From: TK10-74A sp965263065
GTDB taxonomy: Bacteria > Chloroflexota > Dehalococcoidia > Bin125
Reading direction: 5' to 3'
Length of the DNA: 64,000 nt
Assembly: GCA_965263065.1 (NCBI GenBank)
Contig: CBDHGH010000003.1
Location: 1,054,001-1,118,000, forward strand
Made by a program: the position numbers and the translations under genes. Position 1 is the first letter of the stretch, and the number at the start of each line of letters is the position of its first letter. Below, one piece after another: positions 8,595-20,195 of the stretch. The notes beneath the pieces were generated by a model. The model did no database searches, had not been told where the DNA came from, and worked only from the letters and a program-made list of their open reading frames with translations.

Positions 8595-9632
8595 ATGGCG
8601 CTCGGCAAGAAGATCGGCATCGACCTGGGTACGGCGAACATCCTCGTCGCGATCCGGGGCCAGGGGGTGGTGCTGCGCGAGCCTGCGGTGGTCGCACTGT
8701 CCCAGCGCGACAACGCCGTCGTCGCCGTGGGCGAGGACGCCCGCGCGATGATGGGCCGCGCCCCCGAGGGGATCAGCATCGTGCGGCCCATGCGCGACGG
8801 CGTCATCGCCGACTACGTCGTGGTGGAAGCGATGCTGCGCTACTTCCTGGGCCGGGTCACGGGCCGCCTCAACCTGGTGCGGCCGGAGGTCATGATCAGC
8901 GCCCCGGCGGGGGTCAACACCGTCGAGCAGCGGGCCGTGCGCGACGCCGCCGAGCAGGCGGGCGCGCGGCGCCCCGCGCAGCTCGTCCCGGAGCCGCTGG
9001 CGGCGGCGATCGGCGCCGGCCTGCCCGTCGCGACCCCCCGCGGCAACCTCGTGGTCGATATCGGCGGCGGCCGCACCGAGGCGGCCGTGATCTCAATGTA
9101 CGGGATGGTCGTCTGGCATTCCGAGCGCGTGGCCGGCAATCGCTTCGACGAGGCCATCCAGAACTACGTCAAGCGCCGCCACAGCCTGATCATCGGCGAG
9201 CGCACCGCCGAGGACCTGAAGATCGCCATCGGCTCGGCGCTGCCCGTCGAGGACACGCTGCGCACGCAACTGCGCGGGCGCGACCAGGTGAGCGGCATGC
9301 CGCGCACGGTCACCGTCACCTCGAACGAGATCGCGACGGCGCTGCAGGAGCCGCTGGCCGGCGTCGTGGGCGTGATCCGCTCCGTGCTCGAGGAGATGCC
9401 GCCGGAGCTCTCCGCCGACGTCATCGACCGGGGGGTCGTGCTGACCGGCGGCGGGGCGCTGCTGCGCAACGTCGACCGCCTGCTCACGGAGGAGACGGGC
9501 ATCCCCTGCCACATCGCCGACCGGCCGCTGGATTGCGTGGCCGAGGGCGCGGCGATCGCGCTGGAGTACATCGACGTGATCCGGCGCTCGCTGCCCAGCG
9601 ACGAGGGCATGCTGGCCGGCGCGATCGAGTAG
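8595..9632 (+). CDS. mreB: rod shape-determining protein MreB
   Basis: A 345-residue bacterial actin. It has the phosphate-1 motif IGIDLGTAN, the connecting region, phosphate-2 (LVVDIGGGRTE), and the adenosine motif VVLTGGGALL. It polymerises under the membrane and guides lateral wall synthesis, so the cell is probably rod-shaped or filamentous (inference). GAGGGAG precedes the ATG. No mreC or mreD follows; the next gene, rex, is convergent. Confidence 0.95.
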   Translation: MALGKKIGIDLGTANILVAIRGQGVVLREPAVVALSQRDNAVVAVGEDARAMMGRAPEGISIVRPMRDGVIADYVVVEAMLRYFLGRVTGRLNLVRPEVMISAPAGVNTVEQRAVRDAAEQAGARRPAQLVPEPLAAAIGAGLPVATPRGNLVVDIGGGRTEAAVISMYGMVVWHSERVAGNRFDEAIQNYVKRRHSLIIGERTAEDLKIAIGSALPVEDTLRTQLRGRDQVSGMPRTVTVTSNEIATALQEPLAGVVGVIRSVLEEMPPELSADVIDRGVVLTGGGALLRNVDRLLTEETGIPCHIADRPLDCVAEGAAIALEYIDVIRRSLPSDEGMLAGAIE

Positions 9633-9640
9633 CGCGCCGA

Positions 9641-10345
9641 TCAGCCGCCGGGCGCTGCCGGGGATCCGTCCTGCGTGAGGAAGCCGTCCTGCGTGAGAAT
9701 GCCCTCCCGCGTGACGAAGCCCTCCCGCGTGAGGAAGTAGGTCATGCTCTGCAGCGAGAGCACCGGGTCGATCTGACGCAGTTGCACGCCGCGCGGCACG
9801 CGCACGGCGACGGGCGCGTAGTTGATCACCGCGTGCACCCCGTTCGCGACGAGCACGTCGATCACCTGCTGCGCGATCTCGCCCGGCACCGCCACGATCC
9901 CGATGTCGACCGGCTGATCCCGCAGCGACTCCCCAAGCTGCCCCACGTCCTCGATGACCAGCGACCCCTCGCGACGGCCGATCAGGCTGGGGGAGGAGTC
10001 GAACGCCTTGACGATGTGGAAGCCCTGCGGCGCGAAGCCGCCGTAGCTCAGGATCGCCTGCCCCAGCCGGCCCGCCCCCACCAGCGCCATCTGCCACTCG
10101 CGGTCCAGGCCCAGGATGCTGCGCAGCGTGTCCAGCAGGTGGCGCACGTTGTAGCCCCGCCCCTGCTTGCCGAAGCGCCCGAAGTACGACAGGTCCTTGC
10201 GAATCTGGGCGGGCGTCACGCCCAACTCGCTGCCCAGCTCCCGCGAGCTGACCACGGTGCGGTTCTCGATCGCGAGCAGGGCCAGGGCGCGCACGTAGAC
10301 CGGCAGCCGGTTGATGACGACTTCGGGGATTTCGTGGACCGTCAC
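9641..10345 (-). CDS. rex: redox-sensing transcriptional repressor Rex
   Basis: A 234-residue NADH-responsive repressor. The N-terminal winged helix (about residues 1-75) contains the ELGVTPAQIRKDLSYFGRFG recognition region, and the Rossmann domain starts with the GAGRLG dinucleotide motif. The C-terminal swapped helix is present and then runs into an extra tail of four hexapeptide repeats (FLTREG, FVTREG, ILTQDG, FLTQDG) encoded by an 18-bp tandem repeat. Rex usually controls fermentation and respiration genes; no Rex-box palindrome was found near it. Its 3' end is nine bases from mreB. Confidence 0.94.
   Translation of the reverse strand: MTVHEIPEVVINRLPVYVRALALLAIENRTVVSSRELGSELGVTPAQIRKDLSYFGRFGKQGRGYNVRHLLDTLRSILGLDREWQMALVGAGRLGQAILSYGGFAPQGFHIVKAFDSSPSLIGRREGSLVIEDVGQLGESLRDQPVDIGIVAVPGEIAQQVIDVLVANGVHAVINYAPVAVRVPRGVQLRQIDPVLSLQSMTYFLTREGFVTREGILTQDGFLTQDGSPAAPGG
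9667..9738 (-). repeat. 18-bp tandem repeat, four units, in the 3' end of rex
   Basis: Four consecutive 18-base units (starts 9667, 9685, 9703, 9721) follow the plus-strand pattern CCSTCCYGCGTGASRAWG. They encode six-residue repeats at the Rex C-terminus beyond the conserved domain. The frame is kept, so copy number could vary without disrupting the protein. Confidence 0.85.
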
Positions 10346-10508
10346 AGCGCTCGCCCCCGAGCGGACCCCAGCGGGTCCGGCGGGTCCGGCGCCGCCACCG
10401 CGACCCCTCCCCGTCTGGCACGCCCGTGTATGACGTGTCAGTGTATCGGCTGCCGGGGTAGCTACAAACGCGGACCCTCCCGCCCGGCGCAGCCCATAGA
10501 GTGAGCCG

Positions 10509-11291
10509 ATGCCGGGATCGCGAGTCGTGCTGGACGCCGGACTGCTGCCGTCGTTGCGGGAGCGTCCCTGCGCCTACCCCGACGCCCGGCCCCCCGATCA
10601 GCGCGCGCCGTACGTCTACGCCGCCGGCAGGGCCCACGTTCTCGGCGAAGGCGAGCGCCCCGACGGGCCCCTGCGATCACTGAGCGGCGCGCCGATCTCG
10701 GCCCGCATCCCCGTGCTCGCCGTGGGCTCGAACGCCTACCCCCGGCAACTGCTCGACAAGTTCGCCGCGGCCCGCCTCGCCGACGACAGCGTCCCCACGC
10801 TGCGCTGCCGCGCGCCCGATGTCGCGATCGCCTACGCCGGGGCGCTCTCGCGCTGGGGCTACATCCCGGCGACGCTGCGCGCCCGGCCGGGCGCGTCGTG
10901 CGACACCTGGCTGCAGTGGCTGACCGTCGAGCAACTCACGCTCATCTCGTCGACGGAGGGGCGGGCCTACCGGCTGGTGGCGGCGCCCGGCGTCGTCGCG
11001 CCGGCGATGGGAGGGCGGCCGATGACCGCGCTCGGCTGGGCGCACGAGTCGCTGCTCGACCTCGGCGGCGGGCCCATCGGGCTGGCCGAGATCGGCCAGC
11101 GGGCGCTGCTCGATCGCGTGCTGCGCGGCGTCGATGCGGGGGCCGCGTGGGACGGCTGCGCGCTGCCGGCGGCGGCGATCGAGCCGCTGCGGGGCTGGTT
11201 GCGGGAGCGCAGCGCCGCGAATCCGCTGCCCCCGTCGTGGCGCCGTGTCGCGCGAGATCCGGCGGCCTTCGCGGCCTACTGGGCCGGATAG
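10509..11291 (+). CDS. hypothetical protein, weak gamma-glutamylcyclotransferase-like motif
   Basis: A 260-residue protein of unknown function. Around residues 65-80 it has a VLAVGSNAYPRQL stretch that resembles the substrate-binding loop of gamma-glutamylcyclotransferase-fold proteins (YGSN pattern); that resemblance is the only functional hint. No signal peptide or membrane helix is seen. A -10-like TAGAGT lies at 10497-10502, directly upstream. It is divergent from rex and upstream of gyrA. Confidence 0.65.
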   Translation: MPGSRVVLDAGLLPSLRERPCAYPDARPPDQRAPYVYAAGRAHVLGEGERPDGPLRSLSGAPISARIPVLAVGSNAYPRQLLDKFAAARLADDSVPTLRCRAPDVAIAYAGALSRWGYIPATLRARPGASCDTWLQWLTVEQLTLISSTEGRAYRLVAAPGVVAPAMGGRPMTALGWAHESLLDLGGGPIGLAEIGQRALLDRVLRGVDAGAAWDGCALPAAAIEPLRGWLRERSAANPLPPSWRRVARDPAAFAAYWAG

Positions 11292-11357
11292 CCAAAATCC
11301 GGCGGATCGCCCGTGTTTTCGGTCGTTTATTGGTCTATGTCGCAAGCCCCGGGGTGG

Positions 11358-11363
11358 TAGAAT
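11358..11363 (+). promoter_or_regulatory. -10-like element upstream of gyrA
   Basis: TAGAAT lies 57 bases before the gyrA start, in an AT-richer patch after the preceding gene. No good -35 at 16-18 bases is seen. A GAGAGG ribosome binding site follows at about 11405. Confidence 0.35.
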
Positions 11364-11420
11364 AATGGGGCAAATGGCGCTGGACCCCAGCCCCATCCCG
11401 CTCCGAGAGGGACAACGCTC

Positions 11421-14036
<2,616 letters not shown>

Positions 14037-14079
14037 TTATTCGCCCGGCCCGTGGCGGTGGTCGTGGTGTCCGTGCGAG

Positions 14080-14096
14080 GGCTCCGCACCGGAGCC
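14080..14096. terminator. hairpin between convergent gyrA and the small CCGNPGQPGC gene
   Basis: GGCTCC (14080-14085) pairs with GGAGCC (14091-14096) around a five-base loop. It lies between two convergent genes and could act in both directions. There is no T-tract, so factor-independent function is uncertain. Confidence 0.4.
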
Positions 14097-14108
14097 GGGT
14101 GCATCCCT

Positions 14109-14348
14109 TCAACAGCCCGGCTGCCCCGGGTTCCCGCAGCACAGCGACAAGTGCCGCAGCTTGAGCCAGTTGTTGCGCGCGAACAGGCGCAGCGTGCCCG
14201 CCCTGGAGGCGTCGGAGTGGCGCCAGCTGAGCAGCATCCGGCGCAGCCGGGGCCAATTCCGGCGCACGAAGCGGTACAGGCCGGCCGGTATGGAGGCGCA
14301 GCGGTCGCGCCACCTGCGGATCCCGCTGCGGGGCGTCGGGTGCGGCAC
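14109..14348 (-). CDS. small basic protein with C-terminal CCGNPGQPGC motif
   Basis: A 79-residue protein, rich in Arg and Trp, with a striking Cys-containing C-terminus (CCGNPGQPGC). The start is GTG at 14348, supported by GAGGAG six bases upstream on the minus strand. I do not recognise a characterised family. The three Cys and the Gly/Pro spacing suggest metal binding or a modified C-terminus (inference). It is transcribed away from tsaE, and its upstream region holds three ACTGGCCC direct repeats (14399-14450). Confidence 0.6.
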   Translation of the reverse strand: MPHPTPRSGIRRWRDRCASIPAGLYRFVRRNWPRLRRMLLSWRHSDASRAGTLRLFARNNWLKLRHLSLCCGNPGQPGC

Positions 14349-14448
14349 GGGTCGCTCCTCGGCGAGGGTGATCGCGCGGCCCGCGGCCGGACCTCCCCAC
14401 TGGCCCTACGTACTGGCCCCATCCTATCCGCTCCAGCACACTGGCCCC

Positions 14449-14982
14449 ATGACCGCCGACCCGCAGCTCGCCGACGCCCCGCCCGCCGTTTGGCAGGTCC
14501 GCACGCACGACCCCGCGGAGACGCGGTCCCTCGGCGAGCGCCTCGGCGCGCTCGTGCCGCGCGGCGCGGTCGTGCTCCTGCAGGGCGACTTGGGCGCCGG
14601 CAAGACCGTCGTCGCGCAGGGCGTCGGACGCGGTCTTGGCGTGCCGGGCATCGTCAACAGCCCGACCTTCGTGCTCGTCAACGAGCACCTGGGCGGTCGC
14701 CTGCCCATGCTGCACGCCGACCTCTATCGCCTCGACGACGCGGCCGAGATCGCGGAGCTCGTGCTCGATGAACTGGCGGCGGACGGCGTGCTGCTCGTCG
14801 AGTGGCCCGAGCGCAGCGCCGAGCCCATCGCCGAGGATGTCCTCCGCGTCACGATCACCCCCGGCGCCGGCCCCGAGGAGCGCACGCTCACCTGGGAGGC
14901 GCGGGGCGACCGCTCGCGGGCCCTGCTGGACCGCCTGCGCGCCGCATCCGGCTCCGAGCCCGCCCAGCCCGAACCCGCCTAG
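14449..14982 (+). CDS. tsaE: tRNA threonylcarbamoyladenosine biosynthesis ATPase TsaE
   Basis: A 177-residue P-loop ATPase needed for t6A formation at position 37 of ANN-decoding tRNAs. Walker A is GDLGAGKT and the conserved SPTFVLVNEH and HADLYRL motifs follow. ATG 14449 is chosen because it precedes the domain by a normal distance; the frame stays open further upstream but no ribosome binding site supports that. tsaB follows after two bases, so translation is probably coupled. Confidence 0.93.
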   Translation: MTADPQLADAPPAVWQVRTHDPAETRSLGERLGALVPRGAVVLLQGDLGAGKTVVAQGVGRGLGVPGIVNSPTFVLVNEHLGGRLPMLHADLYRLDDAAEIAELVLDELAADGVLLVEWPERSAEPIAEDVLRVTITPGAGPEERTLTWEARGDRSRALLDRLRAASGSEPAQPEPA

Positions 14983-14984
14983 CC

Positions 14985-15734
14985 GTGGAACTCTCCATCG
15001 ACAGCGTCGGCATGCAGTCCAGCGTCGCCGTCAGCGACGCCGGCCGGCCGCTGGTCGAGGTCAGCTGGCCGACTGGCCGCCGCCATACGCCCAGCCTGCT
15101 GCCCACCGTGGACACGGCGATGCGCCTCGCCGGCGCCGAGCGGGCGCAACTGACCGCGGTCTTCGTCGACGTGGGGCCGGGCGCCTACGGCGGCATCCGC
15201 GCCGGCATGGCCGCCGCGACGGGCATCGCGTTGGCGCTGGGGCTGCCGGCCGTCGGCGTCGGGCGCTTGGAAATCGAGGCCTACGCCCAGGCCGCGGCGG
15301 GCGTCGTGGCGGCCGTGCACGCGGCCGGACGCCGGCAGTGGGCCGTCGCGCGCTACCGGGGTCCGGCGTCGGAGTGGGTGCAGGAATCCGGGCCGCGCTT
15401 GGTCCCGGCCGATGACTTGCTCGCCGCCCTGCGCGACGGCCCCGCCGGCGTCTGCTGCGGCGACCTGGAGGCGCTGCCCGACGCGACCCGCGCCGCTCTG
15501 CAACGCGACGGCTGGACCCTGAGCGGCCATGCCGCAACGATGCGCCGGGCCGGGCTGCTGGCCGAGCTGGCCTGGCGACGTCTGGAGTCGGCCCGCGCGC
15601 GCGGCGACGATCTGCACCCGGCGCGGCTGCAGCCGATCTACCTGCGCGAGCCGGCCATCGGCCCGCAGCCCCCGCCGGCCGCGAAGCAACCTCAGGCGGC
15701 GAAGCCCGGGAAAATGAAGGAAGCGGGTCGATGA
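14985..15734 (+). CDS. tsaB: tRNA threonylcarbamoyladenosine biosynthesis protein TsaB
   Basis: A 249-residue ASKHA-fold protein that partners TsaD in the t6A complex. It opens with SIDSV and has the family pattern VDVGPGAYGGIRAGMAAATGIAL. The start is GTG 14985, two bases after the tsaE stop. A short Pro/Ala/Lys-rich tail extends the C-terminus. tsaD, the catalytic partner, is not in the window. The stop overlaps the ndk start (ATGA). Confidence 0.92.
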   Translation: MELSIDSVGMQSSVAVSDAGRPLVEVSWPTGRRHTPSLLPTVDTAMRLAGAERAQLTAVFVDVGPGAYGGIRAGMAAATGIALALGLPAVGVGRLEIEAYAQAAAGVVAAVHAAGRRQWAVARYRGPASEWVQESGPRLVPADDLLAALRDGPAGVCCGDLEALPDATRAALQRDGWTLSGHAATMRRAGLLAELAWRRLESARARGDDLHPARLQPIYLREPAIGPQPPPAAKQPQAAKPGKMKEAGR

Positions 15735-16186
15735 GCAGCGAGCGGACGTTGGTCCTGGTCAAGCCCGACGGCGTGCAGCGCGGCCTGATCGGCGAGGTGC
15801 TGGGCCGGCTCGAGCGGCGCGGCTTGCAACTCGTGGCGCTCAAGCTGATGCGTATGGACGAGGCGCTGGCGGCGCGCCACTACGCCGAGCACGTCGAGAA
15901 GCCGTTCTACCCCGGCCTGCGCGACTTCATGACCAGCGGCCCCCTGGTCGCCGCGGTCTTCGAGGGCGAGAACGCCGTGCGCGCCGTGCGTCAGGCGATG
16001 GGCGCGACCAACCCGCTGGAGTCGCCCCCCGGCTCGATCCGCGGCGACCTCGCCGTCGACCTGGGGCGCAACATCGTGCACGGGTCGGACTCCGCGGAAT
16101 CGGGCGCGCGTGAGGTGGCCCTGTTCTTCCGCCCCGAAGAGTTGCTCTCGTGGACGCAGGGCACCGCCCGCTGGGTGCGCGAGTAA
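15731..16186 (+). CDS. ndk: nucleoside diphosphate kinase
   Basis: A 151-residue NDP kinase that equilibrates NTP pools by a phosphohistidine ping-pong mechanism. The catalytic His is His117 in NIVHGSDS. The N-terminal TLVLVKPDGVQRGLIG is the conserved nucleotide-binding start. The ATG overlaps the tsaB stop by four bases, completing a tsaE-tsaB-ndk operon. rsfS is convergent downstream. Confidence 0.97.
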   Translation: MSSERTLVLVKPDGVQRGLIGEVLGRLERRGLQLVALKLMRMDEALAARHYAEHVEKPFYPGLRDFMTSGPLVAAVFEGENAVRAVRQAMGATNPLESPPGSIRGDLAVDLGRNIVHGSDSAESGAREVALFFRPEELLSWTQGTARWVRE

Positions 16187-16235
16187 GCGCCGCCCCTCCG
16201 CGCTGCCGGGCGAGCGCTAGGCTGGCCCCATGCCC

Positions 16236-16655
16236 TCACTCGATGCGCAGCAGCTGCCGCCCCGCCGACCACAGCCCCTCAAGGTTGTAGTAGGCGCGCT
16301 CCTCGCGGCCGAAGATGTGCACCACGACGTCGCTGAAGTCGAACAACTGCCAGCCGCCGTCGCTGCCGCCCTCGCGCCGCAGGTGGCGGTCGCCCGCCCC
16401 CCGCGAGACCGCCAGGCTGAGCGCCTCGAACTGCCGCGACGACGTGGCCGAAGCGATCACGAAGTAGTCGGTGAAGCCCGCCACCGCGCTCACGTCCAGC
16501 AGCACGATCTCCTCCGCCTGCCGGTCCGACAGCGTATCGGCGATGCGCCGCCCCAACGCCTCGGCCTCCTCCAGGTGCGGGGCTGCGCCTCCGGGCGCAT
16601 CGGGCGGTGCAGCGTCGGGCGGGCCAGTGTCGGGCGGTGCGGTGTCGGTGGACAT
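16236..16655 (-). CDS. rsfS: ribosome silencing factor RsfS
   Basis: A 139-residue RsfS/Iojap protein that binds ribosomal protein uL14 and blocks subunit joining in starvation. It has the conserved TDYFVIASATSSRQ and WQLFDFSDVVVHIF patterns. The first 25 residues are a low-complexity PPDA/PPDT repeat encoded by 15-bp tandem units, absent from typical homologues. It is transcribed toward ndk and diverges from mnmA. Confidence 0.93.
   Translation of the reverse strand: MSTDTAPPDTGPPDAAPPDAPGGAAPHLEEAEALGRRIADTLSDRQAEEIVLLDVSAVAGFTDYFVIASATSSRQFEALSLAVSRGAGDRHLRREGGSDGGWQLFDFSDVVVHIFGREERAYYNLEGLWSAGRQLLRIE
16600..16644 (-). repeat. 15-bp tandem repeat, three units, in the 5' end of rsfS
   Basis: Units at 16600-16614, 16615-16629 and 16630-16644 follow the plus-strand pattern TCGGGCGGKSCRGYG. 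They encode the repeated Pro-Pro-Asp-containing pentapeptides at the RsfS N-terminus. The period keeps the frame. Confidence 0.8.
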
Positions 16656-16741
16656 GTGCAGGGGCGGCTCCTACGTGTTGCGCGGCGTGCTGGCTGTTCG
16701 GGCCATGCTACCCGGCCCGGTCCGCGCGTGGGAGCGGTGTC

Positions 16742-17851
16742 GTGAGCCGGGTGGTGGTCGCGATGAGCGGCGGCGTCGACTCCAGCGTCGCGGCGGCGCT
16801 GCTCGTCGAGGCCGGGCACGAGGTGATCGGCGTCACGATGCGGCTCTGGACTGAGCGCCGCCCCGAGGCCTTCCGCGGCCGCACGCAGTGCTGCGGCATC
16901 GAGGACATCGACGACGCCCGCCGCGTCGCGCAGCGGCTCGGCATCCCGCACTACACGCTCAACCTGGAGCAGCCGTTCCGGCGCTTCGTGGTCGATGCGT
17001 TCGTCGCGGAGTACGCGCAGGGGCGCACGCCGAATCCCTGCCTGAACTGCAACACCTTCATCAAGTTCGACGCCTTCCTCGAGCGCGCCCTGGCGCTGCG
17101 GGCCGACTACATGGCCACCGGCCACTACGCGCGCCGCGTCGAGCGCGACGGCGGCGTGGAGCTGCATCGCGCCCGCGACGGCGCGAAGGACCAGTCGTAC
17201 GTGCTATACACGCTCTCGCCCCGCGCGCTGGCGCAGACGCTCTTCCCGATCGGCGACCTGCCCAAGCCCGAGGTCCGCGCGATCGCGGCCCGGCACGGCC
17301 TCGCCGTCGCCGAGAAGCCCGACAGCGCCGACATCTGCTTCGTGCCGGGCGGCGACTACCGCGACTTCGTGCGCCGCCGCGTGCCCGACCGCCCGGGCGA
17401 GTTCCGCGACGCGGCCGGCGACGTGCTGGGCGAGCACGCCGGCGTGCAGCACTTCACCGTCGGGCAGCGGCGCGGCCTGGGCGTCGCGGTGGGCGAGCCG
17501 CGCTTCGTCACGGCGATCGAGCCCGCCGCCAACGTCGTGCGGCTGGGCCGCCGCGAGGATCTGCGCGTCGACGCGCTGTCGCTGGCCGAGCCGCACTGGC
17601 TCATCGACGGCCCGCCCATCGATCGGCCGGTTGCGGTGCAGGTGCGGGCGCACGCCGATCCGGTCCCCGCGCGCCTGCAGGCCGAGCCGGGCGCGGGCGA
17701 CGCCGCCCTGCACGTCCGGCTCGACGCCCCGATCTACGGCGTCGCGCCGGGACAGGCGGCCGTCCTCTACGACGGCGACCGTGTCCTGGGCGGGGGAACC
17801 GTCGCCCACACATCCCGCCGCGGCCAGAGTGCGGCGACGGGGGTGATATAG
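16742..17851 (+). CDS. mnmA: tRNA-specific 2-thiouridylase MnmA
   Basis: A 369-residue enzyme that thiolates U34 of Lys, Glu and Gln tRNAs. The PP-loop is SGGVDSS, the first catalytic Cys lies in NPCLNCN and the second in the DICFVPGGDYRDF region. The C-terminal beta-barrel follows. The start is GTG 16742, next to GGAGCGG; the open frame extends further upstream but that part overlaps rsfS on the other strand and has no domain content. It is a standalone gene. Confidence 0.94.
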   Translation: MSRVVVAMSGGVDSSVAAALLVEAGHEVIGVTMRLWTERRPEAFRGRTQCCGIEDIDDARRVAQRLGIPHYTLNLEQPFRRFVVDAFVAEYAQGRTPNPCLNCNTFIKFDAFLERALALRADYMATGHYARRVERDGGVELHRARDGAKDQSYVLYTLSPRALAQTLFPIGDLPKPEVRAIAARHGLAVAEKPDSADICFVPGGDYRDFVRRRVPDRPGEFRDAAGDVLGEHAGVQHFTVGQRRGLGVAVGEPRFVTAIEPAANVVRLGRREDLRVDALSLAEPHWLIDGPPIDRPVAVQVRAHADPVPARLQAEPGAGDAALHVRLDAPIYGVAPGQAAVLYDGDRVLGGGTVAHTSRRGQSAATGVI

Positions 17852-17852
17852 T
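17847..17852 (+). promoter_or_regulatory. -10-like element overlapping the mnmA stop
   Basis: TATAGT spans the mnmA stop codon and lies 60 bases before the next start, so the small membrane protein downstream may have its own promoter. No convincing -35 is seen. Confidence 0.35.
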
Positions 17853-17912
17853 TTCGTTCGCTTTGCCGCGATCCCGCCGCAGTTCGGCGGCGACGACGGG
17901 ATTCCGCCGCCC

Positions 17913-18251
17913 ATGGACGTTCTCTCCACCCTGACCAACATCCGCGACATCGTCGTGATCGTGGCCGGCATCGTCGGCATCGTCGCGCTGACGCTGTGCA
18001 TCATCTTCACGGTGCTGATCGGCTGGGCGGCGCTGAAGCTGATCAAGACCACGCGCGGCACCGTGCGCGACGGCCTGGGCCCAATCCTGGACAACGCCCG
18101 CGACACCACCGCCGGGGTCAAGGGCTCGACCGACTTCGTCACGGAGACGGTCGTGCGGCCGCTGATCAAGGCCTACGGCGTCGTGGCGGGCGTGCGCAAG
18201 GGTCTGTCGGTGCTGGGCAAGGCGCGCGGCGGCAAGGACCGGGACGGCTAG
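17913..18251 (+). CDS. small membrane-anchored protein of unknown function
   Basis: A 112-residue protein with one strong hydrophobic helix (about residues 12-42), then an amphipathic region and a basic tail (RGGKDRDG). The layout, an N-terminal anchor plus a soluble helical part, resembles DUF948/YtxH-type general stress proteins, but no signature residue confirms it. It is probably in the cytoplasmic membrane with the C-terminus inside (positive-inside rule). The acyl-CoA dehydrogenase follows after 82 bases. Confidence 0.65.
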   Translation: MDVLSTLTNIRDIVVIVAGIVGIVALTLCIIFTVLIGWAALKLIKTTRGTVRDGLGPILDNARDTTAGVKGSTDFVTETVVRPLIKAYGVVAGVRKGLSVLGKARGGKDRDG

Positions 18252-18333
18252 CGGCCGGCGACACAGGCCGGTGCGGGGATCGCCCCGGCGCTGCCCGCCC
18301 ACGAGCGGCGGGCCACACGAAGGAGACGCAACC

Positions 18334-19554
<1,221 letters not shown>

Positions 19555-19556
19555 GC

Positions 19557-19814
19557 ATGGGCTTCCGTCGCGGCTGGCTGCTGGGGCTGCTCGCGGGCAT
19601 CGTCGCCGCCGTGATCAGCGGTCGGCCCTCGAAGCCCTCAGAGCCCCCGAAGGACGAGGGCGCCGACGGGCACGCCGCCGGCGGCGCCCCCGGGTCGCTG
19701 CTGCACGAGGCGCGCGCCGCCGGCAACGCCGAGCGCGCCGCCACCGAGGCCCGCATGGAGGAGCGCTTTCGCTTCGCCCGGCGCACCGGTCACATGCCCG
19801 AGGATCGGTCCTAG
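19557..19814 (+). CDS. small membrane protein, YtxH-like layout
   Basis: An 85-residue protein with one N-terminal hydrophobic helix (about residues 6-21), a Pro/Glu-rich linker and a charged helix ending FRFARRTGHMPED. It starts two bases after the acyl-CoA dehydrogenase stop, so it is probably translated from the same mRNA. Its function is unknown. Confidence 0.6.
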   Translation: MGFRRGWLLGLLAGIVAAVISGRPSKPSEPPKDEGADGHAAGGAPGSLLHEARAAGNAERAATEARMEERFRFARRTGHMPEDRS

Positions 19815-19877
19815 CCCCTGCCGCCCCGCCGTTGTCCCGTAACACAGCGCGCAGCCCAGCCTTGCTACGATGCCCGT

Positions 19878-19968
19878 GGAGAGGTGTCCGAGCGGTTTAA
19901 GGTGCCGATCTCGAAAATCGGTAGGTCTCAAAAGGGCCTCGTGGGTTCGAATCCCACCCTCTCCGCCA
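19878..19968 (+). tRNA. tRNA-Ser(CGA)
   Basis: A class II tRNA with a 7-bp acceptor (GGAGAGG with CCTCTCC), an anticodon loop CTCGAAA giving CGA, a long variable arm and the T-loop GGTTCGAATCC. The CCA end is encoded (19966-19968). A -10-like TACGAT lies at 19866-19871, six bases before the 5' end. Confidence 0.95.
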
Positions 19969-19992
19969 ACTCGGCTGCCACGTGTCCCGTCT

Positions 19993-20082
19993 GGAGAGGT
20001 GACCGAGCGGCTTAAGGTGCACGCCTGGAAAGCGTGTGGGGGCGCAAGCCCCTCGTGGGTTCGAATCCCACCCTCTCCGCCA
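19993..20082 (+). tRNA. tRNA-Ser(GGA)
   Basis: A second class II serine tRNA 24 bases after the first, with identical acceptor and T-arm. The anticodon loop CTGGAAA gives GGA, and the variable arm is GGGGGCGCAAGCCCC-like. CCA is encoded at 20080-20082. Its 3' end was used as the integration site of the downstream restriction-modification island and remains intact. Confidence 0.95.
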
Positions 20083-20085
20083 GGC
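20058..20085 (+). repeat. attL: 28-bp direct repeat at the tRNA-Ser(GGA) 3' end
   Basis: This 28-bp segment covers the T-arm, the acceptor strand, the CCA and three further bases (GGC). It recurs exactly at 23001-23028. The flanking bases differ on both sides, which sets the repeat limits. Confidence 0.9.
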
Positions 20086-20195
20086 GTGGCGGCTCAATTG
20101 ATCGAGAGGCCGATGCTCGCCCTGATCCGCAGCGCCTCGTGTCTCACCACCGGCCGGCTGCGCTCCGGTCCGCGCAGATCGGGAGGCGTGGTCTG

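Noticed and set aside
9533..10504. A plus-strand frame opposite rex
   Set aside because: It is antisense to rex, has no ribosome binding site or domain, and is Arg/His/Gln-rich as expected for a shadow frame.
16230..16745. A plus-strand frame opposite rsfS
   Set aside because: rsfS has conserved family motifs; the opposite frame has none and overlaps the mnmA upstream region.
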